Source of the DNA: Pyrenochaeta sp. MPI-SDFR-AT-0127
Taxonomy: Eukaryota; Ascomycota; Dothideomycetes; Pleosporales; Cucurbitariaceae
DNA: 64,000 nucleotides
Direction: 5' to 3'
Assembly: GCA_020747015.1 (NCBI GenBank)
Contig: JAGTJM010000020.1
Coordinates: forward strand, 186,001 to 250,000
Shown here: positions 55,535-64,000 of the stretch, one piece after another
Layout: the number at the start of each line of letters is the position of its first letter
How positions within the stretch are numbered: position 1 is the first letter of the stretch
Translations under genes and position numbers: made by a program
The notes under the pieces: model-generated
Told to the model about the DNA's origin: nothing
Database searches by the model: none
Seen by the model: the letters and a program-made list of their open reading frames with translations, nothing else

Positions 55535-57342
55535 AGCTGGAGGAGCCGAGGATGGCTGCGAGACTCACCGAGTTGGCAACATGCATGAAGAGTGAGGGCG
55601 AGTTGTATATAACATTGATTGATAGAAAACCGGGAAAGTAGTTGCAGGGCTTGGCTTAAAGTGCAGAGACATGGAGGGGCAAAAGGGCCACGCAGTATGT
55701 GGGGTAGGTAGTAAGGCGCAAGACGAGCGGTATGAACACGAGGGGCCATACGACATGACGGATTGCAAGTACAGTCTCACAATCGACTTTTTTTTTTGAG
55801 ATAGGCCGTGCCATTGATTTGTTGACTCGTTAGTTTGGGATTGTTGGCCTGGCATGCGAGTTGTGGAAGAAAAGCCTGGCAGCTACCCCTTGTCAAACAA
55901 TGTCTCTGCTGGCTGGCTGCGTGTTGCAGTCTGCTCACCTTGGCGAGACTCGTGCAGGACATCATGACTTGAACAGACGTTCTGAGCGACGACTGAGGAA
56001 GAGAGAAGGAAAAGGGGAATGCATGCTTTGAGGACAAAGCCCCGTCGCGTCTAGGACGACGGCCGTCCAGGCAGACCTAGTGAGCATGGTTTCTACAGTG
56101 GGCTTGGCAATACGCCAGAGTGCCAGGAACACGAGGCGCCCATGGACCAAACGAGTATGGCGGTAGACTGCAGCGTGAGCAGCTCATCTGGCGTGTTGGA
56201 AAAAAGAGCCTTGTCCACCTGCAGGGCGGGACGGCAAGAGATGCGCATTTGGCCCTTGTCTAGCCGCATCTGAAGCCAGCCCATTGCAGCCCCTGTGAAA
56301 GACTTGCTCGTCTCGCCAATCGCCGCCGGTCCACGAGCAATCTCAGCAGAAACAAAGACACAGGGGGAAAGGAGGGACGAGGGGTTGGACTGCTGAAGAC
56401 GCTGTGCTGTTGTGCGCGGCGGGCCCATGGGAGCAGCGTTGCACATCCTCATCAGCAATCACCGGGTGGATTGGTGTTGGTTCGCCGTCTTCTATTTTGG
56501 GGCCAGGTTGAGTCGTCGCCCCGAATCTCGCTTAGCAGCCAATGAGAGGGCCCGGGCATGGGAAGGAAGGAGCGCTCCAACGGCTGCCGTGTGTCCAGCC
56601 CTCGTCCTATCCCGTTGTGCCTCTCTCTTTTCCGGCCGCGACTTGCTCCCTCCCTCCACCACGACTCCCGCTGCGACGTCGACAATTCATCTCTCCAGCG
56701 CTGTCCGGCCCTGGTGGGGAGCGTCCAGGAAAAGAAAAAAATTGAGCGAAAATCACAATAGACGACAGGCCCCCTCTGTCCATTCTGCCAACCTTTTTGG
56801 ACCCGCCGCCGCCCTCGCGCGACGCCGACACTTCGCCGCGTCCACCCCCCCCCCCCCCCCAAAGCGTTGCACCACGCACACCACGCATCGCGCACCACGC
56901 ACCGCAGACATCGCTGGCACGAGAAATTGTGCCCTTTGTCCTCTGCCATAGACTCGCGCAGGCGACCCAACCTTGCGCTGCGAATGCTGCCTTGTTGACC
57001 ACCTTCAGGTGTGTATGCTCCTCATCGCCATCTCACCTACTGCTGCCCTTGGCGTGCTGATCGTTTCCCTGCCAGACCACTCCTTCCACAGCCAGTCACC
57101 TGGTGTCCATTCGTTTCTCGACATTCTCTTACAACTCTACCCTCTACTGTGCTCCATTGACTGGACTCTTGTTCGGCAAAGGCCTTTACGTCCGCTCATT
57201 TACCTTGTCTGCGACACTCAACCACACACCCACTTGCTACCCGCACTTAGCCACATGTTCGGCCTCCACTTCAGAATTGCCACTGATACCTTGAGAACAC
57301 TACTTTTACACGCACCTAGCGCTGGGCCACTCGCACAACCAT
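55535..57342. other. 1.8-kb divergent intergenic region
   Basis: It separates the minus-strand hydrolase start from the plus-strand membrane-protein start. A C16 run lies at 56845-56860 and a T/G tract near 55790. Frames of 87-179 codons overlap on both strands from 56412 to 57060 in GC-rich sequence and are not supported. The right part is pyrimidine-rich, as expected of a leader. Confidence 0.5.
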
Positions 57343-58971
57343 ATGGACACTGTCGCGACGCCACGTAGGACACCGAGCTACGATTTGCGTTTTCGCCGTC
57401 GGCCACTTCGACTTGTACCAAACCGAGAACCGGAACGGGAACGGGAACTGAACCAGAAAGAGGAGGCTATTGCCCGAGAGGGTTTGGACGAGGAGCGGCG
57501 GGACCCAACGATCATGGGCAAGGACCATCGCATTTTCCATCGTCGTGCCGCCCAGGCCGCGACGGAAGTCGTCACCGTCAACGTTGAAGTCGTTGCTACC
57601 GTCGATGCCGATGGAAATGTGCTTTCACAGGAGACTATAGTCCAATCCGTGCCAGCGCTGCCCACAGTCGCGGTGGACGCAGCAGTCTCGCTGCCCTCGC
57701 TACTGTCGGTGCCATCAAACGTGGCAGAGGTACCGCCTTCAGCGCCCTCAATAGTGGCAGAGGTTCTTCCTTCTGCACCGGCAGTGGTAGCAGCAGCACT
57801 ACCATCAGTGCCCGCAGTTCCAACACCAACTGTGGTACCTGTTCCGTCGGTACCGTCTGTACCACCCTTCCCTAGTGACTTGCTTGTACCATCTGTCCCC
57901 CCATACCCATGGCCATCTGGTGTACCTGTTGCGGAAGCTGCAGCCAGCCCGAATCAAGCCCTTTCAACACCTGTACCGACGAACGCAGCTGGAAGCAGTG
58001 TAGCTCTAGCACCCATTTCTGCCGCCAATCCGGACATAAACTCCACAATACCAAGCACTGCAGCCCTTTTGTCGACGTCGTTGCTTCCCTCGCTGAATGG
58101 CATCTCGCAATCGTCTGCACCGTTTACATCGCAATCTGCGGACCTTGCGTCAACGCGCGGTACAACAACATCATCGCTGTTCGGCAGAACTGCAACTGCT
58201 TCCGATGCCGCCGTTACATCATACGCTGGAGGCGGTGATGGACCAGGAAATACAGCTGCCCCTCCTGCATCTGCAGCAACAGGGTCTACTGCCGATGCCG
58301 ACAGCGGCTCCACTCCCCTTGAGACGCCGCAAGTGGTCGGCAGCATCGTCGGCAGTCTTGCCGGTGCTGCACTCATCTTGGCCATAATACTGCTTCTCAT
58401 CAGACGCCACAAGCGCAGGCGAGGCGGTGCCCTCCAACTCACTGGCGATGACAACACAGACATTGACCAACCCATGAGGCAAGCACCACCGAGCAGCAGC
58501 CTCGTTCCCTCGGCTTTTCTACATCGCTTCTCTAGCATGTCCAAGTCAACAGCAGATACAAGCACCAGCGGGGAGCGAAGTTTTCAGAGAGTGTCGGGAC
58601 GCAAGCTTCCCTCAGCCTTCAGTGAGGGCATGACTTCAGACCAATTCTCGCGTGGAGGTACCATGTCTGGATCTTCCTTTTACCAAGATGACCAGGGTAT
58701 TTACGGCGGCCCGGGTATCTTGAAAGAATTTGGCAAGGAAATTGGCGACACATCCAATCCTCGTAGTTCAGGACCCATGAACTTTAGGCCAAGTCCTGCA
58801 AGGACACCCATCATCCGCCACCCAGACGACGAGCCCCCATTTGGGACAAATCGTTCATATCTGAGTCCACCGCAGTCTCCGAATCCCGACTTTCCACCTC
58901 GAGGTACTCTCGGAAGGAGTCTTCCCTCGGCAGACGGTTCGCGAAGTTCGCGATTTACGGAGAATGTTTAA
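57343..58971 (+). CDS. Single-pass membrane protein with Ser/Pro/Val-rich ectodomain
   Basis: A 542-residue intronless frame. Residues about 80-320 are low-complexity, rich in Ser, Pro, Val, Ala and Thr, as in heavily O-glycosylated fungal surface proteins. A membrane segment lies at about 331-354 (VVGSIVGSLAGAALILAIILLLI) followed by the stop-transfer RRHKRRR. A cytoplasmic tail of about 190 residues rich in Ser, Pro and Gly follows. The layout resembles Wsc/Mid2-type sensors but there is no Cys-rich WSC domain and no signal peptide at the listed start. Starting at the second ATG (MGKDHRIFHRR, 57514) removes a charged N-terminus but still gives no clean signal. A missed upstream exon is possible. 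Confidence 0.65.
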   Translation: MDTVATPRRTPSYDLRFRRRPLRLVPNREPERERELNQKEEAIAREGLDEERRDPTIMGKDHRIFHRRAAQAATEVVTVNVEVVATVDADGNVLSQETIVQSVPALPTVAVDAAVSLPSLLSVPSNVAEVPPSAPSIVAEVLPSAPAVVAAALPSVPAVPTPTVVPVPSVPSVPPFPSDLLVPSVPPYPWPSGVPVAEAAASPNQALSTPVPTNAAGSSVALAPISAANPDINSTIPSTAALLSTSLLPSLNGISQSSAPFTSQSADLASTRGTTTSSLFGRTATASDAAVTSYAGGGDGPGNTAAPPASAATGSTADADSGSTPLETPQVVGSIVGSLAGAALILAIILLLIRRHKRRRGGALQLTGDDNTDIDQPMRQAPPSSSLVPSAFLHRFSSMSKSTADTSTSGERSFQRVSGRKLPSAFSEGMTSDQFSRGGTMSGSSFYQDDQGIYGGPGILKEFGKEIGDTSNPRSSGPMNFRPSPARTPIIRHPDDEPPFGTNRSYLSPPQSPNPDFPPRGTLGRSLPSADGSRSSRFTENV

Positions 58972-60120
58972 ACGAATTCCTCTTACTCTTCTTACTGTCG
59001 CTCCAAACCTTGTCTTTCCATCTAACGACACGCATGCACGTGCGTAGAGCCATATCGCCATTGTTTCCACTACCAGCATCGTCAGCGGCCTCATTTCGTA
59101 TACCCCCTGGAGCCGCTCGACACTGTCTCAACACACTCACCCACATACTGTCCTTAATCTGATCGCATTACGGCGACTCTGAGCTAATGTCTTGTCCAAC
59201 TTCATCGCTTGTTCGAAATTCACTTCTTTCGCGGCACGCCAAGTTGGCCGTAGCGCGTGTTTCATATCTTAGGTTGCTCGTGATGGAAATCCCTCCATGG
59301 CTCCAACCTTGTTCATATACAGCCTGATCGTCATGTACATATATTTGACATCGCGCTCTCCGAGGCTCTTGCTTTCGCAAGCAGGAGTGCATTTGTGCAT
59401 ATGGTCACCATGTTTGTTAATTACATACTGGGATGGACGGACGAGAGGCGGATTTGGAGCAGGAAACCTTCTCCGAAGTTGTCTCGGCGTCGTGATAGGA
59501 GTATAGTGCTTAATTTGTGAATGGTCAAAAGTTGGTCTCCGTCAACTGTTATTTTCGTCTGCTATGATACAAGTGTACATGATCATTTTGCAACTGTTAT
59601 ATCCAAAGGGTAACAGCGGAGTGTAAGCTCAAATAGCCCGTTCGGTGCGAACTAAGCTGGCATCCTGAATACTGGGGGTGGAAAGAGCGTCAAAAAGGCT
59701 CAGTCTGGTTGGGAATTTTCAAGGCACGGCCTGAAACAGTGGGGAAGATTAAACAGTGTAATTATCGGGATCAGTCTGCAGATCACACCGCTAAAGACCA
59801 CGCCACGTGCAGCCACACCACTGAACGCTTCATTTGCCGCAGCGGGCAACCTACCAAGTCCTGTGCAGCATCTAATCATAATTTAAGAGAGACCTATTGA
59901 ACTCTAAATGTCGATACACGACAGAAGATCAAGCATAGGACTGAAGTTCCAGGCCTGGAAGAGCTACAGTTGTTAGTGAATTGGATTGAATATCATTTAG
60001 GAGAGGAAATAGGGGTCGGAACTAGAATTGTCTCAAACAGAAATGGCTCAAAGAAAGCCGCACTTTGGAAGTATGTCCTGATTCTTGGTACACTTTTCAC
60101 GCCTGGAAGTCTTCGTCATG
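58972..60120. other. Gene-poor stretch after the membrane-protein gene
   Basis: Only frames under 80 codons occur, on both strands, without recognisable domains. It marks the change from the dense gene region to the gene-poor right end. Confidence 0.5.
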
Positions 60121-60534
60121 CTACCGTAAGACCCATTGGCTCTGGCTTACCGGCGATGCCCGGTTTGTCTCACTCTCTACAGGCATCCAGAAGGCTTGGA
60201 GGGTTTCCTTTCTTTCACATACACGGAGTAATTGATCCCGCAGAAGCGTCTCCAACACTGTCGTTTCCTGGTTCAAAATTACATCTATTCCGTCATCGTA
60301 CCACATCGTCACTCCGTCCGAATGCTTCCCTTCCCTTGGTCACCCTTCCACCACTAAAACGAAATAATCTGGGACTCGTGGATCGAGAATTCTCAAAGGC
60401 TTGCCCATTCCAAAATCCATCCTCTGCGCGCTATGGTGGAACCATGCCGTTGCGGATACATGGCGGCGACCGGCGAACCAACTATAAATATTTCTCTTTT
60501 CAATTTCTAGGGCTTCCCCGGCAGTTGAATACAT
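60121..60534 (-). pseudogene. Relic of a fungal acyltransferase (Transferase family) C-terminus
   Basis: One minus-strand frame runs from 60534 to 60121, interrupted by a TGA at 60340-60342 where a Trp codon would fit. It reads WFAGRRHVSATAWFHHS, then MDFGMGKPLRILDPRVPDY, and after the stop GKHSDGVTMWYDDGIDVIL and TTVLETLLRD. The DFGxGKP motif followed by P-rich and acidic stretches is the C-terminal signature of the plant/fungal transferase (BAHD-like, trichothecene acetyltransferase-like) family. The HxxxD half is missing. The plus-strand 209-codon frame over the same bases looks like its shadow. Family call is by motif only. Confidence 0.5.
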
Positions 60535-61261
60535 GCCGAGTGAAGAGGTGGCAGAGTTCGCGGTGGGAAAACGATCACGTTCAAACTCTAGCTAACTAAG
60601 ACCCTGCTTACCGAGTAATCTAAGCCATATACCTTGACTCCGCAGAGCAGCTTTTGCTTGGATTTCATTCTTTGTCGCTGATCCTGGAACAGAGCCTTAA
60701 GCCTCTACGCATACGTCAGATTCGTCAGCGCATGATATCGCTAAGCTAAGAACCGTAGTATCATGTAGAAACATCTGTATGCTACACTGCGGTATGTTGA
60801 AGTTTCAAGAGCGTGCCATTATTCGTTATAACAGCCTATGCTTGGGCTGAATCATCCGAAGCATTCCAACGCCTTCGTAACGCCGTTGGTTATCACATTA
60901 TGAAACAATATGGGGTCATTGTAGGGTGCTCACAGTCTTGCTTCGCATGGGTTAACCCCTTAAAATCCCGAAAATATTCGAATTTTCGCATTTGATGAAG
61001 GGATAATAAATTCAAACCAGTCTAAATCTAAATATGACAAATGAAGGTTTGGAATGGAATCAATGCACTGCTATTCACTGCCCACTACTTCAGAAAGACA
61101 GATCTCTCATCCAAATCACAACATCATGCGCGCTACAGTAAATACAACGGTGAAAATGTATCAGTAGCGCTGCCTTCCACAGATTGCCCCCCGGCTTTCT
61201 CTCTGCAGTCGTATTGTTGCGTAATCAATTCTGTCTGTTTACGACATTCTTGCATCTGACT
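60535..61261. other. Gap between the two pseudogenes
   Basis: No coding frame over 72 codons and no recognisable feature. It might contain unrecognisable parts of either pseudogene. Confidence 0.4.
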
Positions 61262-62200
61262 CTATCGCCTCGGAAAGCAATGTTGCCAGCCTTCGGGGTC
61301 TTCAGAATTTACATTCTGTGAAGGCGATATAACCAACATGCACACCGTGTTGTCGACGCTTGGGATTACAATGTGGATTGTGTGATGCACTTTGCTGCCA
61401 GTAGCCATGTTTAAAACTCCTTCAGTGACCCGTTCACCTTTACACACAACAATGTGATTGGAACCCATATTCTGCTCGATGCCGCACTTTCCTACGGAAA
61501 AATTGCCCGGTTTGTCCATGTGTCTACAGATCAAACCTACGGCGAGACTGATGGTGTCTTTGCTACGAAGTCGCATCCGCTGGGGCCGACGAACCCCTAC
61601 TCTGCCAGCAAGGCGGCAACAGAGATGTATGTGAATGCCTACTACAAGAGCTTCGACATTTCTGCCATCATCGTTCGAAGTAACAAGGCCTATGGACCAT
61701 GCCAATATCCCAAAAGTACGATGCTTCTATTTTACTAATCGATCTATCAAATATATTAACTTCTCAACCAGAAATCATCTCAGTCTTTTGCAAGCATGCT
61801 TTGGGCAGCAAGAATTTGACCATGCAAGGTACTAGAAAAGAACACCCGCCGGTATCGCTACGCAAGCGACGCTGCCGACGCTTTCGACACTGTTCTGCAC
61901 CGAGGCTTCGAGGGCGAAATCTATGACATCGACTCTGCATACGAAGTCGATAACCTTAGCGTCGCATCTAAAGTCCCAGTTCACTTTGGCCGCGACTTCG
62001 ATTCTTCGATTGACTGGGTTTCTGACTGTCCTTTCAACGACAGCAAGAATCGCGTCAACGGAACAAAATAAGAAACCTTGGGCTCGGCGCAACGTACAAG
62101 CTTTGATGATGAACTTGATGCTAGGGTCGCCTAGTATCGAAAGAATATCTTATCGTGGTGGGCCAAGTCGACGAAGAGTCGCAATTCTTGGGAGTAAAGG
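61262..62200 (+). pseudogene. NDP-sugar 4,6-dehydratase (RmlB/UDP-glucose 4,6-dehydratase type) pseudogene
   Basis: The extended-SDR core is clear on the plus strand: VDCVMHFAASSHV, a TAA at 61412-61414 in place of a Gln codon, then THNNVIGTHILLDAA, FVHVSTDQTYGET and the catalytic YSASKAA (YxxxK). A 56-bp intron (61716-61771, GTACGA to CAACCAG) leads into IISVFCKHALGSK. One extra base near 61834 shifts the frame; it resumes as YASDAADAFDTVLHRGFEG, then FGRDFDSSIDWVSDCPFND. Further breaks follow after 62070. The NAD-binding GxxGxxG start is missing. Such enzymes make 4-keto-6-deoxy sugars for rhamnose-type nucleotide sugars. It cannot encode a working enzyme. Confidence 0.88.
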
Positions 62201-63847
62201 AATTGAGATAGACGGCGATATGAATAAGCAGGGAGAGAAATTAGTGCTTGCAATTTATTAGCTCATGCTTAGTATAGACTTTTACTGGAGTAAGGGCGCA
62301 CATAAATTCAACACCAGTTGACAATATATATCATACGTCATTTTCTGGAAGTGGCATCGTTTCCAGGATTTTCGAGCTAGGAAGATTGTAATCGCAACGA
62401 TGATAAGCCATAAGTGACCTATGAACAAGAGGAGATTTGGTCAATTGGCAGATATGAATAAAAGATGGGCGCATAACGCTCGGCTCATCGCAGATTTCGT
62501 GAGGGCAAATGGTGCTTCACTCGAGTGTTTCAGCACCACGAGTGGCAGTCCGATCGTGTGTTCACACACTGATGTCTGCGAAACAGAACAGGAATCAGTG
62601 GCATACTTTGAACTAGGGCCTGTGGCTCGTTGCACTACAATGCGCTAGTTCACATCAAATTCTTCTCCAGGAAGACGGCATCCACATTCAACTGTTGCCT
62701 AAAGATCATTGGCAACGCAGCGTAAGAAGCGGTGAAAGAAGCTGAAATCTTTTCCCGACTTAAGACCTTTGATGTGTCTGAAGGATTCCGGTGTAGTACA
62801 TACAGGAGGAGGTACACAAGATTTCCAAAGAAGCAGTTGTCACATCGTTGCTCATGAAACTACTCAGCGATCGACATAAAGTGACTGTACAAGTGTCTTC
62901 GCAACATTGGAAAGAACCAACCAGCTCTGACCATTGCAAGAGCAATGATACGGCCGATATTATAGATGAAGCGCATGATGGCGTATTCTCACACTAATCA
63001 GTGCTTTCAATGTCCACACGTGCCATGTTTTTCTGCTGTTCGAGGGAAGATGTTACCAACGTGTGTTCGGCTATAAAAAAAAGGGCTTGATGCCATAAAA
63101 ATGTCGCAGCAGCTCGCATAAACCGCAAGCTTCTGAACTAGAGCAACGTTTCCTTCAGCTAACAAGCCTACAACGTACAGGTCGTCCTGTATCGATATGG
63201 CATTATCTATCTGTTTTGGCAAGATAACAATGAGAGGTAGGCCTCGAGTTGACAAAGAAGTTGGTGGTGATAATGATAGTCAAGCGTTATCTATAAGTTA
63301 GCGCGCCCTGAGCTTAAGCAAAAGGGAGTTTAGAGGCGGGCTGTGTAGCAAGCCGCAAATGCATCAGGTAATAAAATGCCAATTACTCGCCTTTGCTATT
63401 ATAAGAGCCTGCACTTACATTTGAACGTAGTGGTTATCTGCAGCCAATAGGCATGCCTTGTACAAACCTTCTCCTTGCTGCGTGTTGCGCTTTCTCCTAC
63501 TATCACCCCGGGCATCTACTGCCATTGATGCAAGCTTCCCTGCATTTTGTACAATGGTCCAATCAGAGGACCGAGCGTTATACGTGGCGCTGTTACAGGT
63601 GCACGGTAAACCGTTGTCAAACTCGAAACGCAACGATAGTGTCTCACGTTATCGCCGCGGGCTCCAATAACCATAACCTGCACGAACGCAGAGCGCGAAC
63701 CATAAGAGACTGATTAATCTCCCAGGCAAACTCGTTCCATCATTATCCTGAACTATTCATACCATATATATATGTATATATATCTAATACTACATTCACC
63801 ATAATTTGTCACTAGTCACGGGGAAATTTTGTACACATTTAGCTCCA
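62201..63847. other. Gene-poor right flank
   Basis: Short frames only (60-86 codons), none recognised. A 75-codon frame at 62421-62648 (+) begins MNKRRFGQLADMNKR and has no known domain. An ATATATATATGT-type stretch lies at 63770-63785, about 65 bp before the next start codon. Confidence 0.5.
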
Positions 63848-64000
63848 ATGAACAGCCCAATACAACCTTCGCCAATAGTCATGGCTTCGGAATCACTGCC
63901 ACAGCCTTTCAGCATCCCCTTTTCGCCTTTCGAAAGCAGCATGGCAGTTATTATACCCGTCACTGCAGTCGCTATTACCTTCCTCAGCATTGTCATCACA
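63848..64000 (+). CDS. Start of a possible membrane-protein gene, cut by the window edge
   Basis: From the ATG at 63848 the frame stays open to the window end (51 codons). It has a polar, Pro/Ser-rich start (MNSPIQPSPIVMASESLPQP) and then a strongly hydrophobic segment (MAVIIPVTAVAITFLSIVIT). A TA-rich stretch upstream could hold a TATA element. This would fit the N-terminus of a fungal multi-pass or tail-anchored protein, but nothing more can be said without the downstream sequence. The minus-strand frame over the same bases is a shadow or the reverse. Confidence 0.45.
   Translation, partial: MNSPIQPSPIVMASESLPQPFSIPFSPFESSMAVIIPVTAVAITFLSIVIT

Noticed and set aside
56412..57060. Overlapping 87-179 codon frames, GC-rich
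   Set aside because: Biased composition and a C16 run; both strands are open equally, so no strand is favoured.
59970..60599. 209-codon plus-strand frame
   Set aside because: The minus strand over the same bases shows a recognisable acyltransferase motif, so this is likely its shadow.
1..64000. CRISPR array, integron or bacterial operon structure
   Set aside because: Spliced eukaryotic genes throughout; the only regular arrays are the transposon 14-bp repeat and microsatellites.

Overview
This window comes from a filamentous ascomycete, most likely a Dothideomycete of the Pleosporales type. The reasons are short introns of about 45-110 bp with CTRAY branch points, fungal-type orthologues (SOM1, mL58, COX VIIa, MED15-like), and an AT-rich block that carries the mark of repeat-induced point mutation (RIP). 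The organism call is inference from gene content and style; no marker gene fixes the species.

Positions 1-18169 are a block of nested, RIP-degraded transposons with no host gene. It holds: a Ty1/copia remnant (minus strand) cut by a complete Ty3/gypsy chromovirus (4076-11599, minus strand, target duplication AGTTC); a 398-bp hAT-like MITE inside the gypsy pol gene (target duplication GTTAGGGG); a 5'-truncated second gypsy copy (plus strand, ending at 15397) cut by a Tc1/mariner element (about 12201-13859), itself cut by a gypsy solo LTR (12646-12945, target duplication ACTTA); and a small LTR element (15398-18169) whose right LTR is split by a Fot1/pogo element (16197-18103). Several insertions were confirmed by reading the host element's frame across the junction. 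RIP is strongest in the interior and fades towards the right edge.

Positions 18170-59000 are an ordinary gene-bearing region. In order: a DUF4267 membrane protein; dynactin p62 (-); an NDUFAF5-like complex I assembly factor (+); an ICMT-like methyltransferase (+); glycogenin (+); a DUG1-like M20 dipeptidase (+); mitochondrial ribosomal protein mL58 (+); an XRCC2-like RecA-fold protein (-); SOM1 (+); TFIID subunit TAF8 (-); cytochrome c oxidase subunit VIIa/COX9 (+); a very Gln-rich MED15-like protein behind a 3.3-kb gene-free leader; a DUF7704 membrane protein (-); an F-box/WD40 protein (+); a small membrane protein (+); an alpha/beta hydrolase (-); and a single-pass membrane protein (+). Most are housekeeping genes, and several act in mitochondria. 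Three divergent pairs share short intergenic promoters. Exon structures were worked out by hand; two genes (glycogenin, F-box/WD40) have reading-frame anomalies.

Positions 59000-64000 are gene-poor. They contain two decayed enzyme genes, a fungal acyltransferase-like relic (-) and an NDP-sugar 4,6-dehydratase pseudogene (+) that still has a recognisable intron, and the likely start of a membrane-protein gene running off the right edge. No CRISPR, rRNA or convincing tRNA gene was seen.
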